Shown here: in pieces, positions 27,141 to 35,594 of the stretch
Layout of the letters: the number at the start of each line of letters is the position of its first letter
Numbering within the stretch: position 1 is the first letter of the stretch
Origin: Polaromonas sp.
GTDB taxonomy: Bacteria; Pseudomonadota; Gammaproteobacteria; Burkholderiales; Burkholderiaceae_C
Length of the DNA stretch: 63,356 bases
NCBI GenBank assembly: GCA_013824015.1
Contig: PNNC01000192.1
Coordinates: 1-63,356 of the forward strand
Direction of reading: 5' to 3'
Program-made: the position numbers and the translations under genes
The notes under the pieces: generated by a model
Databases searched by the model: none
Told to the model about the DNA's origin: nothing
Seen by the model: the letters and a program-made list of their open reading frames with translations, nothing else

Positions 27141-29956
27141 GAAGCGGGCGGCTGCGCATCTGCGAGCACCCGCTGCAGGGTCTGCAGCAGTTCGGTGTTC
27201 GAAGTCTGGGCCTTGAGCAGTACTGCGGCGAAGCGGGCGCCTTCGGCTGCATTGAGCGCCGTGGCCGAGAACACCACCACGGGCGGTGGAGGAGCCAGCG
27301 CTTCGATGTCGGCCAGCACATCCCAGCCCGAGCCGTCCCGCAAGGCCAGGTCCAGCAGCACCAGGTCGAAGCCCTGTTCGCGCAGCCGCTCGCGCGCCTC
27401 CCCGGGTGACACCGCAAACTCGAAGACGGCAAAGTCCTGCGCGATCGCGGCCGTGACGCGCTGTGTGTCGAAGTCGTCCTCGATGTGCAGGATGCGCGGT
27501 TTCCCGAGGTTCATCAGGCCGATGGCGCGGCGCAGCGTGCGGATCAGCTGGTTCTCGTCGATCGGTTTGTCCAGCCAGTCCGACACGTTCAGCGGCAGGT
27601 TGTTGCACTGGATCTGGCCTTCGCTGGCCGAGGCCGAGACCACCACAATCGGCAGGTCGCGCGTGTGGGCCTGGCGGCGCAGCGTGAGCATCAGCGCGAT
27701 GCCGTCCTGGTCGGGCAGGTTCAGGTCGACGGTCATCGCGGCATACCGGCTGGTCTCGAGCAAAGCCAGTGTCGTGGCGGCGGTGTAGGCCCGGTCCACG
27801 TCAAAGCCGCCCTTGTTCAGCATCAGGCCGATCAGGTGGGCGATGTCGCGGTCGTCTTCGCACACCAGAATGCGCGGGCGGGCACTGGCCGCGCTGCTTG
27901 CTGGTGGCTCATGGCGCTCGGTCGATAGCGGCAACTCGAGGAAGAAGGTGGTCCCCCTGCCGGCTTCGCTCTCAAAACCGATCAGACCGCCCAGCCGTTC
28001 CACAATCGCCCGCGAGATGCTCAGGCCCAGGCCGGTGCCGGCCACCTGGCGCGTGTCGGACGAGTCGGCCTGCGAGAACTTCTGGAAGATGCGCTTGCGA
28101 AACTCGGGCGGGATGCCGGGACCGCGGTCACGCACTTCGACCCGCACGCCGAGGCCCGCCTGCGACACCAGCACCTCCACCGTTTCGCCGGGTGGGGAAA
28201 ACTTCATCGCGTTGGACAGCAGGTTGGTGATGACCTGGGTCAGGCGGTCGCTGTCGACCAGCACCTGCAGCGTCGCGTCGGGACAGAAGAGCCGCAGGCT
28301 GACGTTTTTGGCGGTGCCAAAACCTTCGTTGGCCGCCAGCGTCTGTTCCAGCAGCGGCTTCAGGGCCGTCTCGCGCAGGTCCAGCTGCATCTTGCCGGAC
28401 TCGATTTTTTCGATGTCCAGGATGTCGTTGATCAGGCGGATCAGGCGTTCGCAGTTGTTCTTGGCAATCTCCACCAGTTTTTTCACCGGGTCGGGCAAGG
28501 GGCCGCCCACACCGCCCGCGATCAGCCCGAGTGAACCGCGAATCGAGGTCAGCGGCGTGCGCAACTCGTGGCTGACCGTCGAGACAAACTCGCTCTTGAT
28601 GCGGTCGATCTGCTTGAGTGCGCTGACGTCGGTGGCCAGCACGTAAAAGCCGACGACCTTGCCCTCGTCGGCGTCATCCCCGTAGCGCGGGAAATAATGC
28701 ACGACATAGTCCCGCACATCGCCGCGCAGGCTTTTGCGGGTGCGTTCGTACATCACCGGATACCCCGCCAGCACCTCCTGAACGGCGGCGATGTTGCTCT
28801 GGTAGATCTCGTCGCCCAGCACGTCCCGCATGTGCCTGCCGTCAATTTGCGCCGCGGACAGGCCCAGCGCCTCTTCATACGCCAGGTTGTGGAAGCGATA
28901 ATGCTGGTCGGCATCGATGTAGGACAGCAAGGCGGGGATGTTGTCGGTGATGTCGCGCAACTGCGACTCGCTGCCGCGCAACAGCTCGCCGGCATCGCGC
29001 GCGTCCTTCTCCGATCGGACCAGCTTGCGCACCAGCGGCGTCACCAGGATGTTCAGCAGCAGCATGCCGGCAATCACCAGGCCGGCCAGCAAGGGCAGGA
29101 CAAATTCCAGCTGGGCCAAAATCGGCGCGTACAACTCTTGCTGGTCCACCTTGAGCACCATCCCGAAGCCGTCGGGCGCCACCGGTGCATACGCCGCCAC
29201 CACCTGTTCGCCCCGGTAGTCCCGCGCGGTGATGATGCCGGTGTGTCCCAGCAGCGCGTGGTGCATGGGCAGGGCCGTCCCTGCGATCATCCGCTCAACA
29301 CGCCGGAACGTGGTGCCGGCCTGGCGCCCCAGGAAACAGTCCATGGCCTTGCCGCCGTCGTCGAGCGGCGCGCAGACTGCGAACTCGGCGCTTTCGGCCA
29401 TCGCGCTGGTCTCGCCAAAGGCACGGGTCAGCAGCGGCAGGGTGGTTTCGGTCTGCACACTGCCAACGCGGGCGCCCTGGGGGTCAAGGATGTCCAGCCG
29501 GGTCTGCACCGTGAACTTCTGGTTCCACAGCAGGATGGCCTGGTCTGTCTTGCTCAGCGCAACCTGTTTTTCATCACTGCGGGAAAAGCTGCCCGCGCGC
29601 GCCACCTCACGCCCCGCTGCATCGGTGAACGACATGCCCTGGAAGCCGGTGGGAAGGAAGGAGGTGGCAGCCCGCTGCATGGCCAGCCGGGCCGCGGCAT
29701 CGTCCGGCGTGGACGCCAGCACCTGCAGCGTTTGCGCCAGGAAGGGGCGGGTCGCCACGGTGCGCGCGTCGGTCAGGGCCTGCCTGATCTGGCTTTCAAA
29801 CAGGCGGGCGTTGCTTTGCAGCGCCGCCTGCAGGCTGCGGCTGAGAACGGCCTGCGTCTGTTGCTGCATGACGACATAAACGGCGATGCCCGCCGCCATA
29901 CTGGTCACCAGAAGAATCAGGCCGCCCACCAGTGCGATCCAGCGGTCTTGACGCAT
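27137..29956 (-). CDS. hybrid histidine kinase with two receiver domains
   Basis: A 939-residue membrane kinase (942 if a TTG three codons upstream at 29965, which has AGGG 5 bases before it, is used). Numbers below follow the 942 form. A transmembrane helix at 9-32, a periplasmic double-Cache-like sensor at about 40-285 and a second helix at 288-310 come first. A PAS domain at 335-450 is followed by HisKA with His466 (VSHELRTPL), an ATPase domain with NLLSNAMKFS and GTGLGLSISR, receiver 1 with Asp747 and receiver 2 with Asp872. No separate DNA-binding regulator or Hpt protein is adjacent. The ligand is unknown. Confidence 0.9.
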   Translation of the reverse strand: MRQDRWIALVGGLILLVTSMAAGIAVYVVMQQQTQAVLSRSLQAALQSNARLFESQIRQALTDARTVATRPFLAQTLQVLASTPDDAAARLAMQRAATSFLPTGFQGMSFTDAAGREVARAGSFSRSDEKQVALSKTDQAILLWNQKFTVQTRLDILDPQGARVGSVQTETTLPLLTRAFGETSAMAESAEFAVCAPLDDGGKAMDCFLGRQAGTTFRRVERMIAGTALPMHHALLGHTGIITARDYRGEQVVAAYAPVAPDGFGMVLKVDQQELYAPILAQLEFVLPLLAGLVIAGMLLLNILVTPLVRKLVRSEKDARDAGELLRGSESQLRDITDNIPALLSYIDADQHYRFHNLAYEEALGLSAAQIDGRHMRDVLGDEIYQSNIAAVQEVLAGYPVMYERTRKSLRGDVRDYVVHYFPRYGDDADEGKVVGFYVLATDVSALKQIDRIKSEFVSTVSHELRTPLTSIRGSLGLIAGGVGGPLPDPVKKLVEIAKNNCERLIRLINDILDIEKIESGKMQLDLRETALKPLLEQTLAANEGFGTAKNVSLRLFCPDATLQVLVDSDRLTQVITNLLSNAMKFSPPGETVEVLVSQAGLGVRVEVRDRGPGIPPEFRKRIFQKFSQADSSDTRQVAGTGLGLSISRAIVERLGGLIGFESEAGRGTTFFLELPLSTERHEPPASSAASARPRILVCEDDRDIAHLIGLMLNKGGFDVDRAYTAATTLALLETSRYAAMTVDLNLPDQDGIALMLTLRRQAHTRDLPIVVVSASASEGQIQCNNLPLNVSDWLDKPIDENQLIRTLRRAIGLMNLGKPRILHIEDDFDTQRVTAAIAQDFAVFEFAVSPGEARERLREQGFDLVLLDLALRDGSGWDVLADIEALAPPPPVVVFSATALNAAEGARFAAVLLKAQTSNTELLQTLQRVLADAQPPAS

Positions 29957-30135
29957 TGAAAACAAAGGTACCCTTTATGTGCTCGCGCGCAGCCTTCCAC
30001 GCATACAGTGCTGTCGAGAATAGCGCCGTTTCCCGCTTGCCGTGTGTTCTGCAGAGACGCTTTGTGTGTGATATTTGAGCGCATGCGGCGATCGCGCAGT
30101 CGGTTGCGCGACGCGCGCCCCGCCACAGCTCACTT

Positions 30136-30768
30136 ATGCTCTCATCGCTCCTGGCCATCGCCTTGCTCCACTGGGCCGTTCTGCTGGTGCCCGGCTTCAA
30201 CGTCGTCCTGCTGGCGCAGCTGGCGGGCGGTCAAAGCCGCGCAGTGGCGCTGGCCGCTGTGGCCGGCATGACCAGTGCCACCCTGGTGTGGGCCGTGCTC
30301 GCGGTAGGGGGCGTAGGCCTCGTGTTTTCCGCCCAGCCGGTGTTGCGCCAGGGCGCGCAGATTGCCGGTGGGCTGTACCTGCTTTATCTGGCCTGCAAGC
30401 TCTGGCGGTCCGGCGCGTCGGCGGCTTCGGTGCCTCCGCAGACCCTGAGCCGGGCGGCGGCCTTCCGGGTCGGCTTCATGACCAGTGCGTTGAATCCGAA
30501 AATCGCCCTGTTTTATGGCAGCGTGTTCGCCACGGCCTTGCCGCCGTCGCCGTCCTGGCTGCATGTCGCCAGCGCCGTCGCGGTGGTCTACCTCAACTCC
30601 ATCCTCTGGCACACCAGTCTGGCCGTGGCCTTTTCGCAAAAGGCGATTCAGCAGGCCTGGCTGCGCAACTTCGCCCGCCTGTCCCGGGTGTCGGGCGCGG
30701 TCGTTGGCGCCTTCGGCCTGAAACTGATCGTCGGGACGCTGCAGGAACTGCGTGCCCGTTTGCCCTGA
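30136..30768 (+). CDS. LysE/RhtB-family exporter
   Basis: A 210-residue inner-membrane protein with about six helices. It starts MLSSLLAIALLHWAVLLVPGFNVVLLAQLAGG, the PG-x-N motif of the LysE superfamily, and has FRVGFMTSALNPKIALFYGSVF, its second hallmark. Such proteins export amino acids or similar small molecules. It is divergent from the hybrid kinase gene with 179 bases between, and ends beside a palindromic element. The substrate is not predictable. Confidence 0.88.
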   Translation: MLSSLLAIALLHWAVLLVPGFNVVLLAQLAGGQSRAVALAAVAGMTSATLVWAVLAVGGVGLVFSAQPVLRQGAQIAGGLYLLYLACKLWRSGASAASVPPQTLSRAAAFRVGFMTSALNPKIALFYGSVFATALPPSPSWLHVASAVAVVYLNSILWHTSLAVAFSQKAIQQAWLRNFARLSRVSGAVVGAFGLKLIVGTLQELRARLP

Positions 30769-30780
30769 CGAATTGGTTAA

Positions 30781-30850
30781 TTTCTTCAGCCAAACTGGCC
30801 TCCAGCCCATGTCAAATATGGGCAAGCAGCTATCAAATCCGTAGCAACCG
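30781..30850 (-). repeat. dispersed palindromic element, copy 5 (best preserved)
   Basis: The plus strand shows GCCAAACTGGCCTCCAGCCC, then ATGTC, and GGGCAAGCAGCTATCAAATC then CGTAGCAACC. The reverse complement gives the fullest form of the family: GCTAC-GATTTGATAGCTGCTTGCCC ... ATGGGCTGGAGGCCAGTTTGGC. Confidence 0.8.
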
Positions 30851-30859
30851 AAGGGCTGA

Positions 30860-31288
30860 TCAGGGCTGGGGCAGGGCAGAAGCCTGGTACTGCGCCACAA
30901 ATTCGCCGGTCGGCGGAATCGGCTTGATGATGTCGATCAACACGCCGTTGGGGTCGCTGGTGATGAAGTGGCGCTGGCCGAAAGCCTCGTCGCGCAGCGG
31001 CAGCAGCATGGGCAGGCCGGCGGCCTTCAGGCGATCGTGCATCGCGTCCGGGTCCTCGACCTCGAAGTTCAGCAGCAGGCCGGACACCTTGCCGCGACCC
31101 GCCGCGGGAATCGTGCCGTGCTGGCCATCGAGCACCGCCAGGTTGACCGACGGATCATCGGCCAGTTGCAGGTGCACATACCAGTCGGCGCTGAACAGCG
31201 GCACAAAGCCGAAGTGCGACTGCCAGAAAGTGGCGGTGCCGGCCACGTCGGTCGTCATGATCACGGGGTAGTAGCTGGTGACTTTCAT
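30860..31288 (-). CDS. VOC/glyoxalase-fold protein
   Basis: A 142-residue vicinal-oxygen-chelate fold protein starting [28 protein letters not shown]. It has paired beta-alpha-beta-beta-beta units, with [16 protein letters not shown] and [22 protein letters not shown] then [17 protein letters not shown]. The second unit holds the usual acidic metal-ligand region. It could be a glyoxalase-like lyase, a dioxygenase or a resistance protein. It is divergent from a TetR gene across a 66-base region filled by two operator copies, so it is almost surely controlled by that repressor. An AAAGGAG site precedes the start. Confidence 0.82.
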   Translation of the reverse strand: MKVTSYYPVIMTTDVAGTATFWQSHFGFVPLFSADWYVHLQLADDPSVNLAVLDGQHGTIPAAGRGKVSGLLLNFEVEDPDAMHDRLKAAGLPMLLPLRDEAFGQRHFITSDPNGVLIDIIKPIPPTGEFVAQYQASALPQP

Positions 31289-31307
31289 AAAACACTCCTT
31301 TCAATTA

Positions 31308-31324
31308 ACATACAGTCTGTATGT
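31308..31324. promoter_or_regulatory. TetR operator O1
   Basis: ACATACAGTCTGTATGT is a perfect palindrome with 8-bp arms around a central T. It lies 19 bases left of the ATG side of the glyoxalase gene and 30 bases (centre to centre, three helical turns) from O2. Confidence 0.85.
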
Positions 31325-31337
31325 AGATCGGATAATA

Positions 31338-31354
31338 ACCTACAGACTGTATGT
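31338..31354. promoter_or_regulatory. TetR operator O2
   Basis: ACCTACAGACTGTATGT has the same palindrome with one mismatched pair. It ends directly before the tetR ATG at 31355. The near -10 sequence GATAAT at 31331-31336 lies between the operators, so binding would block the tetR promoter. Confidence 0.82.
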
Positions 31355-31939
31355 ATGCAAGAAGCCAAACCTTCACGAACCAACCGCGAGCGCACTGAAA
31401 CCACCCGCCAGGCCCTGCTGGATGCGGCCCGCGCGCTGTTTGTCAGCAAGGGTTACAACGACACCTCCACGCCGGACATCTGCGCCTGGACTGAAACCAC
31501 GCGCGGCGCGTTGTACCACCACTTCGCCGACAAGCGTGACCTGTTCCGCCATGTGCTGCTGCGAGAGGCCGAGGCAGTCACGGCCGACATCCTGGCTGCC
31601 ACGCCGGACGGGCTGGCGCCGCGCGCCGCGCTGATTGCCGGCAGCCAGGCCTACCTCGACGCCATGACCGTGCCGGGCCGCACCCGCCTGCTGCTGATCG
31701 ACGGCCCGGCCGTGCTGGGACGGGCCGAGATGCTGGCGCTGGACGAAGACAACGCCGCCGACACCTTGCGCGAAGGCCTGCTGGCCGCCATCCCCGGCGC
31801 CGGCAAGCTGCCGATGGACGCCTTGGCTGGCCTGCTGTCGGCGGCTTTCGACCGCGCGGCGCTCGACATCGATGGCGGCGCCGACGCGGCCGAGGTGCGC
31901 GCGGCGCTGCTGTGGCTGCTCGAGAAGATGCTGGACTGA
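31355..31939 (+). CDS. TetR-family repressor
   Basis: A 194-residue TetR regulator. The N-terminal HTH is ALLDAARALFVSKGYNDTSTPDICAWTETTRGALYHHFADKRDLFRHVL, the diagnostic block of the family. The C-terminal helical domain (about 70-190) binds an unknown ligand. I chose the ATG at 31355. It sits directly behind operator O2 and is divergent from the glyoxalase-fold gene, so autorepression and control of that gene are expected. The Cys in DICAW within the HTH is unusual for this position but not unknown. Confidence 0.92.
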   Translation: MQEAKPSRTNRERTETTRQALLDAARALFVSKGYNDTSTPDICAWTETTRGALYHHFADKRDLFRHVLLREAEAVTADILAATPDGLAPRAALIAGSQAYLDAMTVPGRTRLLLIDGPAVLGRAEMLALDEDNAADTLREGLLAAIPGAGKLPMDALAGLLSAAFDRAALDIDGGADAAEVRAALLWLLEKMLD

Positions 31940-32144
31940 CAGGCCTGTTTTGCGAGCCTGACCTGCACAGCCAGGAAGGCACAGCACCGCCGCTGTTGGG
32001 CATGGCATGGCAGCCGGTTTCCGCCCGGCCTCACCGCCTGTAGCGTTGACAGCAGGATCGGCTCCCGGCCCCCGGCCCCCGGCCGGCGTGCCCCGGCAGC
32101 CATGTGGTTGGTGGCGGGGATGGTGCTGGTGGGCCGCCCCCGGC

Positions 32145-33629
32145 CTAGTCCCAGAACGGCCTGGCCTGCCGGGCGAAGCGGTCGCAGGCCAGCTGGCAGG
32201 CCTGCCCATGCACCTCCCGGCGCGCGCTGAGCCAGCCGGCGCCGAACAGGGCGCGCGGGTCGTGCCCCGACAACCCTTGCCAGACCTGCAGCGCCGCGAC
32301 TTCGTCATGGTAGATGCCGAGCGCGTCCTGCAGCGGCTTGAGCGCCGCCAGGTAGGCAGAGGCCTTGCGCTTGCCGAACAGGGGGAGCGCGAACTCCGCC
32401 AGGTAACGCAGGCGCTTGAGGCGCTTGCGCAGCGCGTGTTGCTCGGCCTCGGGCAGCTCCGTGAACTGGCTGCCCCGCGCCAGCACCTGCTGGTGCAGCC
32501 GGGTCAGCCGCTTGCGCAGGAATTTTTTGGGCGATGTGGCGTCGGGCGCCGGCGTGTCCTCGCCAGGGGCGGCATGAACAAAACCGACCAGGCCCAGCAA
32601 GGCCTGCTGGAACACCGGCGAGTGCACCGACCGCGCGACGCCGGGCAGCGCGTCCAGCGCACCCTCCCAGTCCAGCGGTGGCCCGCCGGCGGCTTCGATC
32701 TGGCGCTGCAGTGTGTGTATCCGGTAGTCGCGGTCGCGCTGCTGGCCCAGCGCACGAAACACATCGGCCAGTGCCGGCTCCCAGGGGCCGCCCCAGCCAC
32801 CGGCCAGGGGCTCGAGCTCGCGCAGTGCGGTGCGCAGCCGGCGCAGGCCCACGCGCAACTGGTGGATGTGTTCTTCGCCGGTGCAGCCACCGGCCAGGTC
32901 GCTGGCATTGGCCAGCACCTGGTCCAGGCAGGCTGCCAGCACGGCGCCGGCCAGTTCGCGGCCGGTGGCGTGGCGGGGAAAGCGGGGTGGCCGGGCGCCC
33001 ACGGCAGCTCCGAAGTCCTGGCCCGCCGCCAGGCGCTGACCTTTCTGCGACTTGCTCACGGTGCTGAGCCACAGGCCATGGCGGAGACACCAGTGGCTGG
33101 CCAGCGTCACGGCGGCGGCGGCATCCCCCTGCTTGAGTTCGAGCTCCAGCTCGCTCACGGGCAGCGTCCTGTCGCCCGCGCTGATGTGTCCCCGGTCCAG
33201 CGCCATCTCGACCAGCGCACCGCGCACCCGCACCAGCCGGGTCAGCCGAACGATGTCGGTGGCATACACCTGCACCAGCGCAGGGAAAGCTTCGCCGGCT
33301 TTGAGTTTCAGGGCCTGGCGCAAGCTGTCACCGACGGGTGTGCCCTTGTGGCGCGACAGTTCCGGCGCAGACGGCGCCTGGGTGCCCAGCGCCAGGTTGT
33401 GTTCCAGCCGCTCCAGCGGCCGGCGGCCGGGCGCCTTGGCGGTCTGCACCCACTGCCGGCCTTCCTTGCGCAGCCGCAGCACCACGCCCTGCGCCGCCAG
33501 TGCACCCTCGGGCGTGTCGAAATAACGCGCCTGCAGCCGTTGCTGCGCCACGCGTCCACGGCGCATCGCGGCCTCGACGGCCAGCCGCCGGGCGCGGGGA
33601 ATTTCAAACTTGAGTTCGAACTCGGTCAT
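32145..33629 (-). CDS. CYTH-CHAD domain protein
   Basis: A 494-residue protein. Residues 1-200 are a CYTH (triphosphate tunnel) domain starting MTEFELKFEIP, with the ExExK-like acidic/basic start and VVLRLRKEGRQWVQTAKAPG. Residues 215-490 are a CHAD helical domain with conserved His/Arg patterns such as EEHIHQLRVGLRRLRTALRELEPL and LRKRLKRLRYLAEFALPLF. CYTH domains of this kind hydrolyse tripolyphosphate, and CHAD domains bind polyphosphate granules. It stands alone, convergent with the tetR gene. Confidence 0.92.
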   Translation of the reverse strand: MTEFELKFEIPRARRLAVEAAMRRGRVAQQRLQARYFDTPEGALAAQGVVLRLRKEGRQWVQTAKAPGRRPLERLEHNLALGTQAPSAPELSRHKGTPVGDSLRQALKLKAGEAFPALVQVYATDIVRLTRLVRVRGALVEMALDRGHISAGDRTLPVSELELELKQGDAAAAVTLASHWCLRHGLWLSTVSKSQKGQRLAAGQDFGAAVGARPPRFPRHATGRELAGAVLAACLDQVLANASDLAGGCTGEEHIHQLRVGLRRLRTALRELEPLAGGWGGPWEPALADVFRALGQQRDRDYRIHTLQRQIEAAGGPPLDWEGALDALPGVARSVHSPVFQQALLGLVGFVHAAPGEDTPAPDATSPKKFLRKRLTRLHQQVLARGSQFTELPEAEQHALRKRLKRLRYLAEFALPLFGKRKASAYLAALKPLQDALGIYHDEVAALQVWQGLSGHDPRALFGAGWLSARREVHGQACQLACDRFARQARPFWD

Positions 33630-33715
33630 GGGGTGCCGTCGCAGAGGGAAAGACCTTCCATCCTACGCGCCAGCGGATGCCATGCAAGGCGGCGCCCGAC
33701 CCTTTCCCCGGGTTC

Positions 33716-33782
33716 TGCGGTCAAATCGGCCGCCGGCCCATGTCAGACGGACGCAAGCAGCTATCAAATCAGGAGCAAAAAA
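33716..33782 (-). repeat. dispersed palindromic element, copy 6
   Basis: Plus strand: GTCAAATCGGCCGCCGGCCC, ATGTCAGACGG, then GCAAGCAGCTATCAAATCAG and GAGCAAA. It lies in the 261-base gap between the AMACR-like and CYTH-CHAD genes; I see no gene in that gap. Confidence 0.75.
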
Positions 33783-33890
33783 TGGCCGGTGTGACGGCTG
33801 TAGCTGATGGGCGGGTGTGCTTTACCCTGATCTGGCGAAGGCGCAGCCGACCCGGAAAGTTCTTCATGGCGCGGGCTCGTCGCTGATCCG

Positions 33891-35009
33891 TCAGCAAGCC
33901 GCTACGCCCCAGTCGCGCAGGACCTCGTCGGTGTGTGCTCCGGGCAGCGGCGGTGGGCGCTGGATGGCGCTGGGCGTGCGGCTGAAGCGCGGCGCGGGGG
34001 CCGGCTGCACCACGCCCTCCATGGTCACGAAGCTCGATCGCTGCGCCAGGTGGGGATGGGCGGGCGCCTCGTCCATGGACAGCACGGGCGCGAAGCAGAC
34101 GTCACTGCCTTCGAGCGTGTCCTGCCACTGGCTGCGCGTGCGCCTCAGGATGCGCCCGGCAATGGCGGCGCGCAGCGCCGGCCAGCCGGCCCGGTCCTTG
34201 CGCGGCGGCAGGGCGGCGGGGTCCAGTTCCAGCCGCTGCAGCAGCTCTTCATAAAAGCGCGGCTCGATCGCGGCCAGCGACACATAGCGGCCGTCGGCCG
34301 TGAGGTACACGCCGTACCAGGGCGCGCCGCCGTCCAGGATGTTGTTGGCGCGGCCGGACTGCCAGACGCCGGCTGCTTTCAGGCCGAAGGTGCTGGCCAT
34401 CAGCAGGGCGGTACCGTCCACCATGGCGGCGTCCACCACCTGGCCCTGTCCCGAGCGCATGGCTTCGGCATACGCGGCGAGCAGCCCCACGGCCAGCAGC
34501 ATGCCGCCGCCGCCGAAGTCGCCCAGCAGGTTCAGCGGCGGCACCGGCGCGCCCTCGGCCGGGCCGATCGCCTCCAGCGCGCCGGCCAGCGCGATGTAGT
34601 TGAGGTCGTGGCCCGCGGCGTGCGCCAGCGGGCCGTCCTGGCCGAAGCCGGTCATGCGGCCGTACACCAGGCGTGTATTGGCGGCGCTACATTCGGCCGG
34701 CCCCAGCCCCAGCCGTTCCATCACGCCGGGGCGAAAGCCCTCGAGCAGCATGTCGGCGCGCGCCACCAGCCGCAGCAGCGTCTGTGCGCCTTCCGGGGTC
34801 TTGAGGTCCAGCGCGATGGAACGCCGCCCGCGGTTGAGAACCTCGAAGCGCGGGTCCACCGGGATGCCGCGCTCGGGCGCATGCGCGCGCTCGACGCGCA
34901 CCACGTCCGCGCCCATGTCGGCCAGCAGCATGGCGCAAAAAGGCGCCGGGCCCATGCCGGCGATCTCGACCACCTTCACGCCGCACAGCGGCCCGCTCGC
35001 AGCACTCAT
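33891..35009 (-). CDS. alpha-methylacyl-CoA racemase-like (AMACR) CoA-transferase-family III protein
   Basis: A 372-residue family III protein most like alpha-methylacyl-CoA racemase. It has VKVVEIAGMGPAPFCAMLLADMGADVVRVE at the start, the catalytic pair His134 (AAGHDLNYIAL) and Asp164 (LLGDFGGGGML), and AAIEPRFYEELL with the third active-site Glu. These are the residues of the racemase rather than of a CoA-transferase. The enzyme flips 2-methylacyl-CoA between R and S, needed before beta-oxidation of branched chains. Its start overlaps the NTF2-like gene (ATGA). It is the last gene of the seven-gene operon. This argues for a methyl-branched substrate. Confidence 0.87.
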   Translation of the reverse strand: MSAASGPLCGVKVVEIAGMGPAPFCAMLLADMGADVVRVERAHAPERGIPVDPRFEVLNRGRRSIALDLKTPEGAQTLLRLVARADMLLEGFRPGVMERLGLGPAECSAANTRLVYGRMTGFGQDGPLAHAAGHDLNYIALAGALEAIGPAEGAPVPPLNLLGDFGGGGMLLAVGLLAAYAEAMRSGQGQVVDAAMVDGTALLMASTFGLKAAGVWQSGRANNILDGGAPWYGVYLTADGRYVSLAAIEPRFYEELLQRLELDPAALPPRKDRAGWPALRAAIAGRILRRTRSQWQDTLEGSDVCFAPVLSMDEAPAHPHLAQRSSFVTMEGVVQPAPAPRFSRTPSAIQRPPPLPGAHTDEVLRDWGVAAC

Positions 35010-35584
35010 GCGAGGCCGAGATTGCGCCGCGCCTGTTCGAGCAGGTCGTTGCCGTCGCGCTGGCCAATGATCCAGCCTTCGTGCGGCTGCAGGGCCTGGT
35101 ACTTCACGTCCACGATCTGCTTCCAGTCCTGGATCAGGTCGCGCCGCGCCACCCGCCACTGGCCGTCGCGCCGCTCCACGTGGTCCAGGTAGCGCGAAGA
35201 AGTGAACATGTCCATGGCGCTGTCCGGATCGCCCGCAGCGCCGCCGGTGAGCTGGGCCAGTGACTGCTTGCCGTCGGGCGGGTACTGCTGGATGGTGCGC
35301 ACATAGGTTTCCATCAGCGCCAGGTCCGGCGTGGCGAACTCGATCAGCAAGTTGCCGACGAAGTGGCTGGAGATCTTGATCGGCTTGTGGCGCACCAGGA
35401 TCCAGTCCACCAGGCCCTCGGCCCGGCCGATGTAGGGACCGTGGCTGTCGATGGCGCCGGGCCAGAAGATGTCCAGCATGGCCTGCCGGTCCAGCCGGTC
35501 CACGGCGCGGCACCAGCGGTACATCAGGTCCTGGATCATGAAACGGTCGGTGATGCGTTCGGGGGTGTACTGGGCGATGCGCAT
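35006..35584 (-). CDS. NTF2-like (SnoaL_4-type) protein
   Basis: A 192-residue protein of the nuclear-transport-factor-2 fold: ERITDRFMIQDLMYRWCRAVDRLDRQAMLDIFWPGAIDSHGPY at the N-terminus and the curved sheet with SSRYLDHVERRDGQWRVARRDLIQDW near the end. The Tyr/Trp/Asp/His positions match the SnoaL-like group that includes steroid isomerases and dehydratases. It could isomerise or dehydrate an intermediate. It overlaps the AMACR gene and lies 10 bases behind the Bug gene in the same operon. Confidence 0.82.
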   Translation of the reverse strand: MRIAQYTPERITDRFMIQDLMYRWCRAVDRLDRQAMLDIFWPGAIDSHGPYIGRAEGLVDWILVRHKPIKISSHFVGNLLIEFATPDLALMETYVRTIQQYPPDGKQSLAQLTGGAAGDPDSAMDMFTSSRYLDHVERRDGQWRVARRDLIQDWKQIVDVKYQALQPHEGWIIGQRDGNDLLEQARRNLGLA

Positions 35585-35594
35585 GGCCGGCTCC

